A DNA stretch of 44,696 nucleotides, from contig JASWJB010000342.1 in assembly GCA_032433595.1 (NCBI GenBank), positions 1 through 44,696 of the forward strand, in the 5' to 3' direction. Position numbers and translations under genes: made by a program. Below, piece by piece: positions 22,251-34,100 of the stretch. The notes below the pieces were generated by a model. The model had not been told where the DNA came from. It saw nothing but the letters and a program-made list of their open reading frames with translations, and searched no databases. This stretch comes from Conoideocrella luteorostrata. Its lineage: Eukaryota > Ascomycota > Sordariomycetes > Hypocreales > Clavicipitaceae. Numbering within the stretch: the stretch's first letter is position 1; each line of letters begins with the position of its first letter.

Positions 22251-25200
22251 CTCTTTTTTTTTCTTGCAGGGTTAGGGGGAATTACACTACGTGACCACTC
22301 TCTGCCATAGTCTAGGCACACAGATGTTGCACAATGAAAATAATACGTGCTGTCATGTCGGGAGTAGACTGATCGTTCCTGGTGCCCCGCCTAAGTGAAG
22401 TTCTGTGGAGGTGGTCAGACGCCAAGTGGGTAGTATCCTTAAATCCATTTGCAGGTACAAGGAACCTGTGGGTTGCACAGGGTTGTGCAATGATCTAGAT
22501 CATCGGCTTCAAAGGTAATATATTAATAATTGTCTGTGTCTATCTAAGAAGAAGAAAAGAAGTCATAGTGGAAGGCACGATATCGCCGTATAAATATCGT
22601 GGCTTGAAGGTGACCACGTGACGGGCTCATAAGCTTCCTATTGTGCTTGGCGACATTCCAACAGAACCATTGTGGACACTATAAAAGTTACCTACTGCCA
22701 TTAGACAGCACCCGTTTTGTGATGTTATACTCTGTGTGTTGAACGCTTCATTAAGCAGCAAAGTATAACGTTTTATAAGGCCTAACAAAGCACACTAAGC
22801 TCTTTTATGTGACTAAAATAGCAGCATAAAGAGTACAAATTGAGCTGAGGTCCATTTTACTTGAAAGCTACGCAGCTTTCTTATTCTTATCCCTAATACT
22901 TTGAACATTTTATTTGCCCGAAGATATACCCACTATGGTGCTAAAGAATGCCCTATCTTCCCCCAAACGGCTCTCATGCCAGCGGCTATTATTTCGTGAA
23001 TTACAGGGCACATTGGACTATCGGAGACACAACGGTTATCCACGTCTTAACCTTCCTCTATAAAGCCTATAGCCATAATAGGGCAAGTCCTGCAGCGTCC
23101 TATGCTTCTACTTAGGTTTTGCACCTAAACTGACATAATTGCTTCACCGTAGTTTATTCTTTTTCGCATATTTGATCATATCTACAGAAATGGGCGGCTT
23201 GTCCAAGTAGTTAGACTCCCCCTGTCTTCCGTGCCTATTGTTTGTTGCAGGGCATGCGGACAGCGAAAACCTTAACTGCCGCAGGCGGCCTTGAGAGCTA
23301 CGCAAGCTGCAATTAAATAGCATCAACATATCTATTTTAGGAGCTTAAATTGCATTGGTTGGCAAACTGGAAGTTAAGCGCTAAGATGGGAATGTACTTG
23401 TATACTCACACAGTGTCGATGAATTAATTTACTTTGCAGAATAGTTATTTACTATTACTGTAGCTATGTCATTAGAGCATGCATTATCACCAGCGCTAGT
23501 TTCCGCTGATGTGAATGACTCCTTACACTCTTAGACGTTTCCTTATTAGCTTTAAAAAAGCGGCATATTTATATTAATACATAGTAGCTTATAAGAGTCT
23601 TGGAAAAAAATGCGCTCACTTGTGACACTGTGGCAGTGTGCGAGTAGTGAGACAGCCAAGCTAATTCGTTGTTATATGTTTGGCGGGTTAACCGTTTACA
23701 GCCAAAGGTACCTGTGATAAGGCTATTAGTGCTAGGATGTACCTAGGAGCCTCGAGAATTAAGGTGCAGAACGGCGCAAGGGAAGGGGCGTGGTCCGTAT
23801 TTCAAAAAACTCCTCAGAGCCAAAAGAGGCTTCCACACAATTCGGTACAGAAAAGGCAAGTTCAGGACAATACGCCCCCTGGATGGGTTCGATGGGTACT
23901 TCGATTCGATTTTACTACTAACGCGAGTATCTCTAACAATCCTGTGTTCTCTGACCCAGCCACACTAAAAACTGCTACCCACGTCAGACTGGCCATCGGG
24001 TATCGGAAGAGACAACCAATGACCACTTTAGCGGACTTTAAATTATTGGCAACAAGACTGCGCTGTTCTGTTTGGTATTTAACGGCACGCCTACATTTGT
24101 ATTCTTGTTTTGCAATCACAAGTTTGTGCACGACGTTGGGTAGTGGCTTATACAGGATAAGCGGTCGGTACCGAGATATCTATTTACCGTACTGCTCACT
24201 GCGCATTTCGACCTAGAGCCGCTATGCAGGCATCGTAAGTGTCGCTGTATCGTATTTAGCTGTACAAAAGCACTTTTCGTCGCTCTAGGTTTTGTTGAGT
24301 TGGCAAGAAGTGGCGTTGGAAGCACCGTGGCTGTTTGTCAAACCTGGTAATTGACGGAGTGTGGAGGCGCGATGGGGCCGGTAATGGAGGTGCTGCTTTT
24401 GGCTGTATTTTGCTCTGCTCTCGTGACGGCTAGCTGGCGCAGTACCGTGACTGTAGGTGACGCAACAATGAAGAAGCCAGAAACAGCGCCTGTAGTGACC
24501 GAGCATGTATTCTGTGTACAAGCACAATCACTACAGTAGCACGCAATGTCGGAAGGGTTGTAATGCGCGGGACCACGCGAGCCTCCAAGATTGTGGTATA
24601 AGTCGGGCGTGGGTTAGCAGTGCTGACGTGATTGTAGCAAACTTGTAGTGTTACTTTGTGTGGCATAATGCTGGGCAGTTCGTGATTCAGTGACGGCTGG
24701 TAATGCGATTTCCACAGTTTATTATGTATATTCTGACATTTAATTATGGACAACGGATTGTAGAGCAGCAACGGCCCCGGATCCAAGAGTTGACTCCATA
24801 ATGGCGAAGCGTCTCGAGCTACTCAGTAGATAATAGACAAGGTACGCCATGTTGACAGGTCACATTAACGTTAGGGGATTAATGCAGGATGCTCCTACAA
24901 AAATTGTCCTCTGAAAATGGGTGGAGCGATGCTTGGATCATTTTGCGCCATGTAGCGATTCGTGCCCGAAAGTCAATTCGAAAAGCAATATTACTGCCCC
25001 GTCTTAGGATTTCGTTTCGGTGCAACCCATTGCGAGATTTCCAAGGTTTAGTATGCAACATTAATAGTACACGCCATCTGCAGGTCACTTCAATGCGGCC
25101 AGACTTCACCGTCGAGCGATGCCACATTTCGCGCGCGACTAAACTTGTATGCCCTATATATGTCGCAGGAAAGCCCAACCGGAGGGATTTGGCTGGGAAC

Positions 25201-25519
25201 AAGGTTAGCTCCAACTCGTTCGCGTTTCTCCCTTGTTTCCGATCATTGTATCGTGGCTGGCGGCTGTGATTTTTATTGGAGTATATGTATTTAGCCGCCG
25301 GGCCTTCGAGAATGGCCCCCTAAGGACGGCCAGCCACTGCAAGGCCAGGTTTCTCTACCTGCGCGGCTCAATATATCATCAATTTTACTGAAGCACGACT
25401 TCAGACGAATATAAATACGCATTTAAAGTCGACGATACCTCCTAGAATTTTGGCAAAGCCAATGAAAGTTACCACATGCTTTATCCTCTATTAATTACCA
25501 TACCAACCAGAGCCCCATC
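22251..25519. other. Gene-poor, repeat-derived spacer
   Basis: About 3.3 kb with many short frames on both strands and no motif. The largest plus frame (23737-24216, 159 codons) has no recognisable family and is opposed by other frames of similar quality. I do not call a gene here. Confidence 0.45.
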
Positions 25520-25799
25520 ATGTCTGCAATCAACACACCCCAACTCCAGAGACTCTGGGCGGATGTCCAGACTAAGCCGGAGTTCCCCTCCAACATAGTG
25601 TCTAGATCTTGTCAAGTCGCTTCCCGGTCTGACCACGACACTGGTAAATGTTTACACTGCACAGAATGGCGCATGGTCACGCATAGCAATAGCTGGCACG
25701 ATAGCCACAAGCCTGAATCTTTTCATCTTCTTGGTGGGATATACAGTTTACAACCTCTGGTATCTGCGCCACCTCCAGGAAGTGGGGTCTAAAGATTAG
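25520..25799 (+). pseudogene. Small single-helix membrane protein with apparent frameshift
   Basis: An ATG at 25520 opens a frame coding about 27 plausible residues (MSAINTPQLQRLW...). At about 25600 the coding character moves to another frame, which continues as LVKSLPGLTTTLVNVYTAQ, then a strong membrane helix (IAIAGTIATSLNLFIFLVGY) and a charged tail YLRHLQEVGSKD with stop at 25797-25799. One extra base near 25602 explains the change, and no canonical intron fits. The original would be about 90 residues with one C-terminal helix. The family is not recognised. It may be a sequencing error or a true lesion. Confidence 0.45.
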
Positions 25800-26303
25800 C
25801 CACAGACTGCGACTGCAGCTATGGATTTTGTTACAGCCACTAAATGTGAAGAATCAGTACGAGCCTCGACGGCGACTGCGGTTGGTGGTTATGCGTCTGA
25901 GTCTCCACATCAGCGCGGTAAATCATTCATAAGTCCGAACCCGCCATTAGGATATGAAATGACCTCTCCCTCATCCTCTAATGATGTCCTCGGTCTCATC
26001 CAATGCCAAGTACCGAGCATTGTGATCCGGATCACAGGACACAGCGTTCATGCCCGTTCGGTGAAGACGGAGTTCGAAGCCACAAATGACTGGCTAAACC
26101 CAATTACATACAAGGAAACCCGCCATGTCTAATTGCAAGCAGATGCAGAGAGCCGTAGTGCGCCATGGACAATCCCCCACAATCTCCGTCTCCAGCTTCT
26201 CCAGGTCTTCGTTTTATTGATATAAGCGCCATCCACAACTTCGTATTCTTCAGTGCGATATGATCCTTGGTCAGTATATACTCAAGGGATCCCTCCAGAA
26301 TTT
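25800..26303. other. Spacer 3' of the POT transporter
   Basis: A plus-strand frame (25821-26132) is open but has no motif. The stretch probably holds the transporter's 3' untranslated region. Confidence 0.4.
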
Positions 26304-28227
26304 TTATGCGTTTTCCAAAGGTACCATGCTCACATCCCCGATATGTTTTTCGGGATGGCCCATTACAATCCAGAATAATGGCGAAGTACACGCCAAGCTC
26401 GCCGCTAGACCAACATATGTCCATATCACTTTCGGATTTTGTGATACTGGGCCCAGAGCTATACCAATGGCGCTCCCGATGCCAGCGCTGAGCTGTTGTA
26501 TGGACTGAAGAACGGTCCGCATATCCTTGGGTGAATTGCTGTAACTGTATTCACTAAGCGATACAAAGCCCAGAATCTCCGATATAGCTAAGATGGCGTA
26601 AATGGGCGTCTGCATCCATACCGTAATCGAATTAGGCAGTGGAGGCTCACCCTCCCTTTGCGCCGCCGTACAACTCAACGGGGCCTCATAGCAGGGACCT
26701 GAATTGTAAATCATCTTCTGTAGACCAGCAGCATACGCAAATGCTGCACCCATGACGAAAAATGCCAAGCTCATGCGCACGAGGGGGCCAAACGGGATGT
26801 GAAAGGTGGCAAGAACTGGGTAAAGCACCTTTTGCATGATGGGTCCGAGAACGACGCACGCGACTCCGTTCAGAACCTGAATGCCATCGTTGGGGAAACC
26901 TCCTAGCACCATCTGACCTGCTTGAGAGACGAGGTTGTTCGTTATCTGGTTCAGTCCAAGGTAGAACAGAATGAACCAGGCCCTACGTACTAGAATTAGG
27001 GCATCAGGGTCAAATGCGTAGAGTGTGCACGTACATTACTTGGCATGCTACGAGACCGCATTTGATCTCTGTCACGAAGCGTTCAGACCATGGCACCGCT
27101 CGATGGTAATTTTCCTGTTGAAATCGTGGTCGTGCAGCATCAAGATTGAATTTGTTTTGAAGAGCGATTTTGATGACACTCCCACTCTTGATCAGTACGT
27201 CGCCTTGTGGTGGAGGCTTCTCTGTTGCAGATTAGCATCGCACCAGCTCGGAATTGTAAAGCTACATACCGAATTCGTTGCTGAATACAATGAGCAAGGC
27301 AAGTCCTATCCAAGACGTTGATAACGCTAGAAGGTTCGCCGTCCAGAACCCGCGATATTTCTCAAGATACGTTGCTGCCAGTAGAGAAAGCGCAGCAATA
27401 TTGGTAATCCTGTCATGAATCAGCTCTGTTATCCATGGATGTCGAACAGTACTAACCAGTAGAAGACGTTATACACATATTGCAATGTGAGGTCTCTGTC
27501 TACCACAACTCGCTCACCAGTCGGAAGGATCTTCACTTGCGGTGGCTTAACCGGGTATTGGTCCCCTACACGCATATCAGAATGGCTCTCGTAATGTGGA
27601 GGTCAACGGGAGTTGCGATACCAATGAAGGGTACGATTGCTGCCTTTGTTCCGCCAACAGCAGCTCCGATGAAAACCATGCCCACTAGAAGGCCTGCAAG
27701 CCCTGTATTGTGACTGAACACCGATGGCAAAGAAGTAATGAACTGAATCATCGTGCCGCAAACATAAAGACTGCACAATATTAGAGGAAATGCCCCATCT
27801 AGCCAAATTCGAGGGTTCAGCGTACCTTAAACTAATACAGATTAGTTTGTAACGCCCCAAACAAGTGTCAGAGACGACGGCAAATGGGACCGGCGCCAGA
27901 AAGGAGTAGAAATAGAATGCATTGAAAATGGCGGTTGCGTGAGCCTGTCCGAGTCCAAGAGCACCAGGCAAAGCACTATCGTCAGAGCCATTCTGCATGT
28001 AATTCTCTACCACGAAAGCTGAGCTTAGTATGTTCGTAACCGACTTAGAGAATATACGTACGCCAAGGGGTAGATACAACATAAAATGTGAACCGTTCTG
28101 CACCACTGACGAGCAACGAGATCCAGACTTTTCGTGGAAGCTTATCGACAACGTGTCTCAAGCCATTGATTTCCTCGTCCGTTGCATTTTGAATATGACT
28201 TGGGTCGAAGGGTTCGGGTGCGGGCAT
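26304..28227 (-). CDS. POT/PTR2 family proton-coupled peptide transporter
   Basis: This plasma-membrane transporter of about 536 residues would import di/tripeptides or related compounds with protons. Seven exons are in frame: 28227-28062, 28006-27826, 27770-27622, 27565-27457, 27409-27270, 27221-27035 and 26982-26304 (1611 bases). Family landmarks in order are GAERFTFYVVSTPWQNYMQN, FNAFYFYSFLAPVPFAVVSDTCLGRY (the POT signature area), FIGAAVGGTKAAIVPFIGDQY (second signature), a GERVVVDRDLTLQYVYNVFYW stretch and the C-terminal half with several helices. The first exon could extend upstream: the frame stays open to a splice acceptor near 28310, so the true start may lie further right. It is the nearest intact gene to the peptide synthetase (about 3 kb, divergent), so a role in moving precursor or product is possible but unproven. 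Confidence 0.88.
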
Positions 28228-28720
28228 GTTCCCTGAATGGTCTTGCTGGTGGGTTGCCTGTTCGTTAAGCCGAGACTGCTTTGATCGTAGTGATTTGGCC
28301 TCCGAACTGCAACAAAAAATTTAAAGTATTAGAAGTACAGTGGCCCGAGTTCTTGACTAATAGACTAAGGAGTGTAAAACAGCTTGGATGGAAGCGCTAC
28401 AATGAGTATTAAATGCATGAAAACAAAGCTGCTGTATTCCAAGAACTAAAAGATGTTGTAGGAAGGAAACATGATTCCGTCACTAAACGCGGAAGTACAG
28501 ATAGAAATAGTTTCTAGTCCCTTTCAGGCCTGGTGCGTGCACGACCACTTTGAGCACTTCGCACCATAGCGAAGTAACATCTACATACCGTAGGAATATC
28601 GACAATTTTCTATTTTCATCAAAATAATGCCAGCACCATAATAATGTCCAATGAGTATCTACTACCGCTTGAAAGATATTACGCCAGATAGATACTGAGA
28701 GAATTTGAGAAGGAAAAAAC
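28228..28720. other. 5' flank of the POT transporter
   Basis: Contains a likely 3' splice site (TTGTTGCAG read on the minus strand) followed by an open frame joined to the annotated start, so an upstream non-coding or short coding exon is plausible. Nothing else was recognised. Confidence 0.4.
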
Positions 28721-28803
28721 GGTTTCAAGGGGAATCGAACCCCCAACCTCACAATTCATAACAAAGGCCTATTGTAAGAAGCAGCTAAGGCGTTGGTAGT
28801 TTC
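28721..28803 (-). pseudogene. tRNA-like relic with intact B box
   Basis: On the minus strand the 3' half looks like a tRNA: T arm GGGGG-TTCGATT-CCCCT, acceptor TGAAACC, and a T6 run right after. The 5' half does not match: no strand pairs with the acceptor, no D arm forms, and no U33-anticodon loop is found. It is probably a decayed tRNA gene or tRNA-derived SINE end. Confidence 0.4.
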
Positions 28804-29467
28804 ATTTTTTGGTTGTAAAGGTGCCGACGGATTGATCAAAAGGCATGGTATCGGACATTATGGCCTGAGGCCACCAACGGACGCGAATTGAGAGGTTTGA
28901 GCGCGTATTTGACATTATTCCGACAGTATGTACATGGTACTTTGCTATGATGCGAAGTAGTCGTATGCGCATCTGGCTCGAAAGGGCTTGGAAAGTGTGA
29001 CCGTTGACCTGCCGCCCCCCCTCCCATAAGCTGAGTGACAAGGTTCAAGGTGCCCAAAAGTGTCATTTGCATACCATGCAGCCCTCATAGGGGCCAAAAC
29101 GCGGGATCTCCCTAGTATGTGTGCCCCAGTGTTAATATATGCATGGACCCCTGCTGTGCGACAGCCAAAAGTTCCAGGCTCCTCAACACCGCGGCCAACA
29201 GCAAGGCTTCAGCACCCAAGCCAAAAATCCCTCAAACCGATGACAGGGGATGAATAATAATAGTAGGGGTTTTTTGCTCCGGCCGGCTTTCCCCAAAAAC
29301 GGTTCAAAAATGGCACCTCAGTTGACCATAATAAATGGCAGACGGTGAACCATGCTGTCAGTAGCCAATAGATGTCTCAAACTTATCAACGAGTCACATC
29401 AGCGCACTTCATGGTTCCTGACGTTTAATTTGACGGTAAAATGGGTTACTAGAATGTAAAACTGGAT
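28804..29467. other. Spacer with no recognised gene
   Basis: Short frames only, on both strands. No repeats or promoter motifs that I can support. Confidence 0.4.
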
Positions 29468-30997
29468 ATCATAGGTCAGCCTGGAGCAGTTCTCTACCCG
29501 AAACTTCATTATTGTGATGGCAGCTTCCGCCAAAGTGCACCACGAGGAATATTTTTCGAAACTAAAACTGGAGACTACGAGGCGGGGTACGAGGTGCTTC
29601 TCCCGGCCTATGGCCTAAACCGGGTGTTCCCGTATCACTTACAACAGCCAATGGCATATCACCGATGGACTAAACACTCTTGGCTAGTCCAAGTTTCAAC
29701 GAGGCAAATGGCAACGGAGTCGGTAAGCCTAGTCCATAAGCCTAGTCTATCGGTAAGCCGACGTTCACCTCGCCACGCTCCTATCTCCTGTTCGACCTCG
29801 CCATCAAGGTAATCACAGATTTCAAGCTCGTACGTATGCGCGGAGCTGTAGCCGAATCAGTACAAATCCTTACCACCTTGTCATTCCCGGTAAGTGTTCC
29901 GCGTACGAATAAGTAGCATGGTTACGTGTAGCCGCACGGAAGACCCTGACAAGAGTGATATGGGCCAATACCGCCTCGACATATACTAGGGCTGCATGGT
30001 AAGCTGTTTCCCACTCTCGAGCCTCCTAACGGCTTTGTCGTCCCCAGGACCGCGGCGAGTCGCAATGCAATGCTGACTACCCACCCCCTTCGGACCTACC
30101 ATTATCGACCCCGGAAGTCTGACAACGCAAGACAGACCTTTCCACTTTACCGTAGCCATAGATGCCTATCCCTTTAAGCCCGAGATTCGACTGCCTTTTA
30201 CGTTTACTTTGGCAGTCTATCAGTAGCACCCTAATAGGCCTCCCTGCAGCAAAGGCTTTCCTTATCAATCAATTATGCCAAGCATGTTCTACACCTTACA
30301 AGCACGCTTCTGTCACTGTTGCTACGTTCCGGGGTAAATGATCGACCCGTACATGTTGGTGTGAGCCCGGCGGGATTCAGGAAGGAGGGCTGTCGGTGTT
30401 CATTCTTGCTGGAACCAGTGTGGAAAGTATAATCGGGATTAACGGCCGTGGTTATCCCAACCAAGAACAACCATGTCAGCATCAGCATCAAGTGCAGGCA
30501 TCACCAACAGAACCGGGTGGTTTCCATCTGTCAACCTCGCAAATTTCTGGCACTGGGTAAGAGCTCCTCGCTTAGTCCATGTACGCTTAAGAAAGAGCAG
30601 GGATTGATTAATAGTTCCAAGGCCCGTCCTCCGTCCTTAGGCCCCCGCTGGACCCGGAAAAGGTCAGTCTGCCAGTCACGGTGACAACTTATGGTCAAAA
30701 CTACGAAGTACCAAGCTACAGCTAGGCATCGCAGCCCCCATCGGTAAAATCCAGACATGTTGCATGGGACGGAACCCGCCTACCCCGCCTCCGATCAAAA
30801 GGGGCTATTGTATGAAGCCATGTGTTGGGAGCACAACAAGCACCACAGAATACGTGACCAAAAACACCTACCTCACCTTCATGCCGCTTTCACTGAACAG
30901 GGATATAGTTCCTCGGCAGGATTTGCAGCCACGCAAAAGACAAATACAAGGATGGTACTTTTCAGTACGTAACAATCCAACCGATCAGGCATTATGA
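29468..30997 (+). pseudogene. Remains of an unidentified multi-exon gene
   Basis: Several plus-strand segments look coding but do not join in one frame. The first (29468-29722) includes FFETKTGDYEAGYEVLLPAY and YHRWTKHSWLVQVSTR. The second (about 29742-29889) includes SYLLFDLAIKVITDFKLVRM and stops at a GTAAGT. The third (about 30108-30230) includes FHFTVAIDAYPFKPEIRLPF. The last (30740-30997) includes Cys-rich TCCMGRNP...YCMKPCVGSTTS. Between segments one and two a TAAGCCTAGTC direct repeat causes a shift. I recognise no family. It could instead be an intact gene with introns that I placed badly. It is not the missing half of the synthetase's first condensation domain: no HHxxxDG is present. 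Confidence 0.35.
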
Positions 30998-31198
30998 CGG
31001 ACCTATTCCTATAACTGCAAGTATGTTACGATGCTGCACGAGGTACAGGCATGCATCAACCACTCAACGCTCAAACTCGACGGTGTCAAATGCATATCAG
31101 CAATGCAGCTACAAGTACCGTAATACTTGAAGAAAAAAAATACGAGAGCCAATGTTGTGCCTCTCGGGAGCGTTAAAAGCGGGCGGATTGGGATCCCC

Positions 31199-34100
31199 AT
31201 GCAAGGTTCTGATCTAAGAACGAGCCGACACAGCAACATGCAAACAAAGTACAAAGTTCATTCGTGTGACCCGCCAGTTTCTTCTCTGGAGTGCGTACAT
31301 CAATTGCCACAATCACATCAGATCGCATTTGGAAACTTTTATAAGCAAAAGATCTGGAATATGATTGATCAGGAAGACCAACTTGCTTACTGGGTTCGAC
31401 AGCTGGCAGATAGCTCACCAGCGGAGCTTCTCACAGATCGCTCTCGCCCAGCCCTACCCTCCAGCAATGCCAATTATGTATCGGTTGAAATTAACAGAAC
31501 CGTACACGAAAGACTTCAGTTGTTCGCTCATGCCCAACAGACAACCCCGTCTGTGGTCATTCTTGCTGCGTTTCGCGCTGCGCACTACCGTCTGATTGGA
31601 TCCGAAGACGCAACCATTGGTATCCTTACTGTGCCGCCTGATAAACACAGGATTGAGGATGAGACGGATGCCTCTACGATATCACATTGCATGCGAATCA
31701 CAGTAAATTCCAGTGACACATTCGAAGCTTTGGTTAGCCAAGTTCGAGCAACGACGGTTGCGGCACAAGCTAATCAAGACGTTTCTTTCAAGCGGCTTGT
31801 GTCTCGACTAATTCCCAAGTGGAAAGATGCATCTCGACACCCACTTGTACAGCTTGCCTTCGTTCTTCATCCTGAACCAGAACCTGACGAAAAGCGGTTA
31901 AAAACAACCATCATGCAAGCCCCCTGTACCGCTGAGAACACTTATTTGGACGCCGAACTACACTTATTCCAGGGGCCGGACAAAATAACCGGTTATCTTG
32001 TGTTTACGACAGATCTATTCGAGAAAGTGACTATTCAATGTCTGCGTGATATCTTCCAGGAGGTCCTGAGGCGGGGTCTTGAACAGCCTCAAGCATTGGT
32101 TGAAACTTTGCCTCTCCTCGATGGCTTGGATCAGCTTCATCGTTTGAGCATGCTAGAGATCGAAAGTACCGACTTTCCTCGAGACTCGAGCATTGTGGAC
32201 ATTTTTCAAGAGCAAGTCTATGCCTGTCCAGACAGAGTTGCGGTTAAGGATGCGACCTCGCAGTTGACCTACGCTGAGCTTGATCAACAGTCAGATAAAC
32301 TTGCCCACTGGTTGCATCAAAAGCATTTGGCTGCAGAAACGCCAATCGGGGTCCTTGCACCACGATCTTGCGAGGCCATTGTAAGCTTCTTCGGTATCCT
32401 AAAAGCTAACCTTGCATACCTTCCGCTCGACGTGAACGTTCCTATCGTACGTATTGAAGCGATCCTATCGGCCATTCCCGCAGAGAAGCTGGTCCTACTG
32501 GGCGCTGACGTGAATGTGTCAGACAACCTGGCGGACGCGCAACTTCTTCGAATCCACAACGTCCTCGATCAATATGTAGACGTGAAGTGCACAGAGGTGA
32601 TTACAAAGCCTACAGCAACGAACCTCGCGTATGTTATCTTCACATCAGGATCAACGGGCAAGCCCAAAGGTGTCATGGTTGAGCACCGTGGGGTTGTCCG
32701 TCTTGTGAAGCACTGCAACTACGTTACCGCTCTACCACAGAGACCTCGAATAGCGCATCTAGCCAACCTTGCTTTTGATGCGTCAATATGGGAAATATGC
32801 AGCGCTATGTTGAACGGAGGGACTCTTATATGCGTCGAACAGTCTACGCTTTTGGATATTCCGAAGCTGGAAGCTGTCATTACTCGCGAAACTGTTGAAG
32901 TGATGACGCTCTCACCTGCGATGCTCAAGATGATACTGGTCTCTATACCAGACATGCTTTGCCCTCTTCATGTTCTTTTCATGGCTGGGGATCGGTTGGA
33001 TAGCGAAGACGCCAATAGAGTCCGATCGCTCTTGAAAGGTCGAGCCTACAACTTGTACGGGCCTAGTGAAAACACTGTTGGCAGTACTATACATAGACTG
33101 AGCAACGATGATCCGTTTACGAATGGCACCCCTATAGGTCGGTCTATTAATAACTCCGGCGCTTACGTTATGGATCCGCAACAAAAGCTTGTCTCTATAG
33201 GTGTACTAGGAGAGCTAGTATTGACTGGAGATGGGCTTGCTCGAGGATACACTAATCCCGCCCTAGACTCTGGCCGTTTCGTTGAAGTAGTAATCGAAGG
33301 TCAGCTTACACGAGCGTATCGGACTGGTGATCGCGTACGCTGGCGGCCTATAGATGGATTGCTTGAGTTTTTTGGGCGAATAGATAACCAAATTAAAATC
33401 CGAGGTTATCGAGTTGAGTTAGCGGAAGTAGAGCATGTAATACTAAAAGATACCTCTGTTAACGACGCAGCCGTTGTTCTCCGCAGCTCAGGAGACGAAG
33501 AGTCGGAGATAGTGGGGTTCGTTACAACAAGGGGCAGTCACAGAACGTTACACGGAAGTCAAATGCGTGAAGTCGCGATGCGGATTCGCAAGCGATTGCA
33601 GAATCTACTTCCGACGTATATGATTCCTGCACAGATCATCGTGCTACAAGAGATGCCGCTCAATGCGAGTAGTAAAGTCGACCGCAAAGAACTAAGCCGT
33701 AAGGCTCAAATCGCGCCTAGGTTCAAGCCGTCAGAGGCTTCATACACAGGACCACGGAACGAGGTGGAAGCTGCTCTATGCGAGGAGCTAACTGCAATGC
33801 TAGGCTTCAAGGTTAGTGTCTCTGACAACTTCTTCGAGCTTGGCGGACACTCCCTAATGGCGACGAAACTGGCGGCCCGGGTAAGCCGCCGGTTGGGCAC
33901 TCGCATATCCGTTAAGGACATTTTTGATCACCCAGTCATGGCCGATCTGGCGGATTATATGCGACTGAATCCGGCTCTACGCAGCTCTATCGCTTCACTT
34001 CAGTACGTTGGACCAACGGAACAGTCATTCGCTCAAGGCCGGCTATGGTTCCTGGATCAACTCAACCTACATGCTTCCTGGTATCTTATACCGCTGGCCG

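Noticed and set aside
23737..24216. 159-codon plus frame in the repeat region
   Set aside because: No similarity that I recognise; surrounding DNA is transposon debris.
31127..31198. Upstream extension of the synthetase frame from a TTG
   Set aside because: Fungal genes start at ATG; the first in-frame ATG is at 31199. The extra 24 codons are probably not translated.
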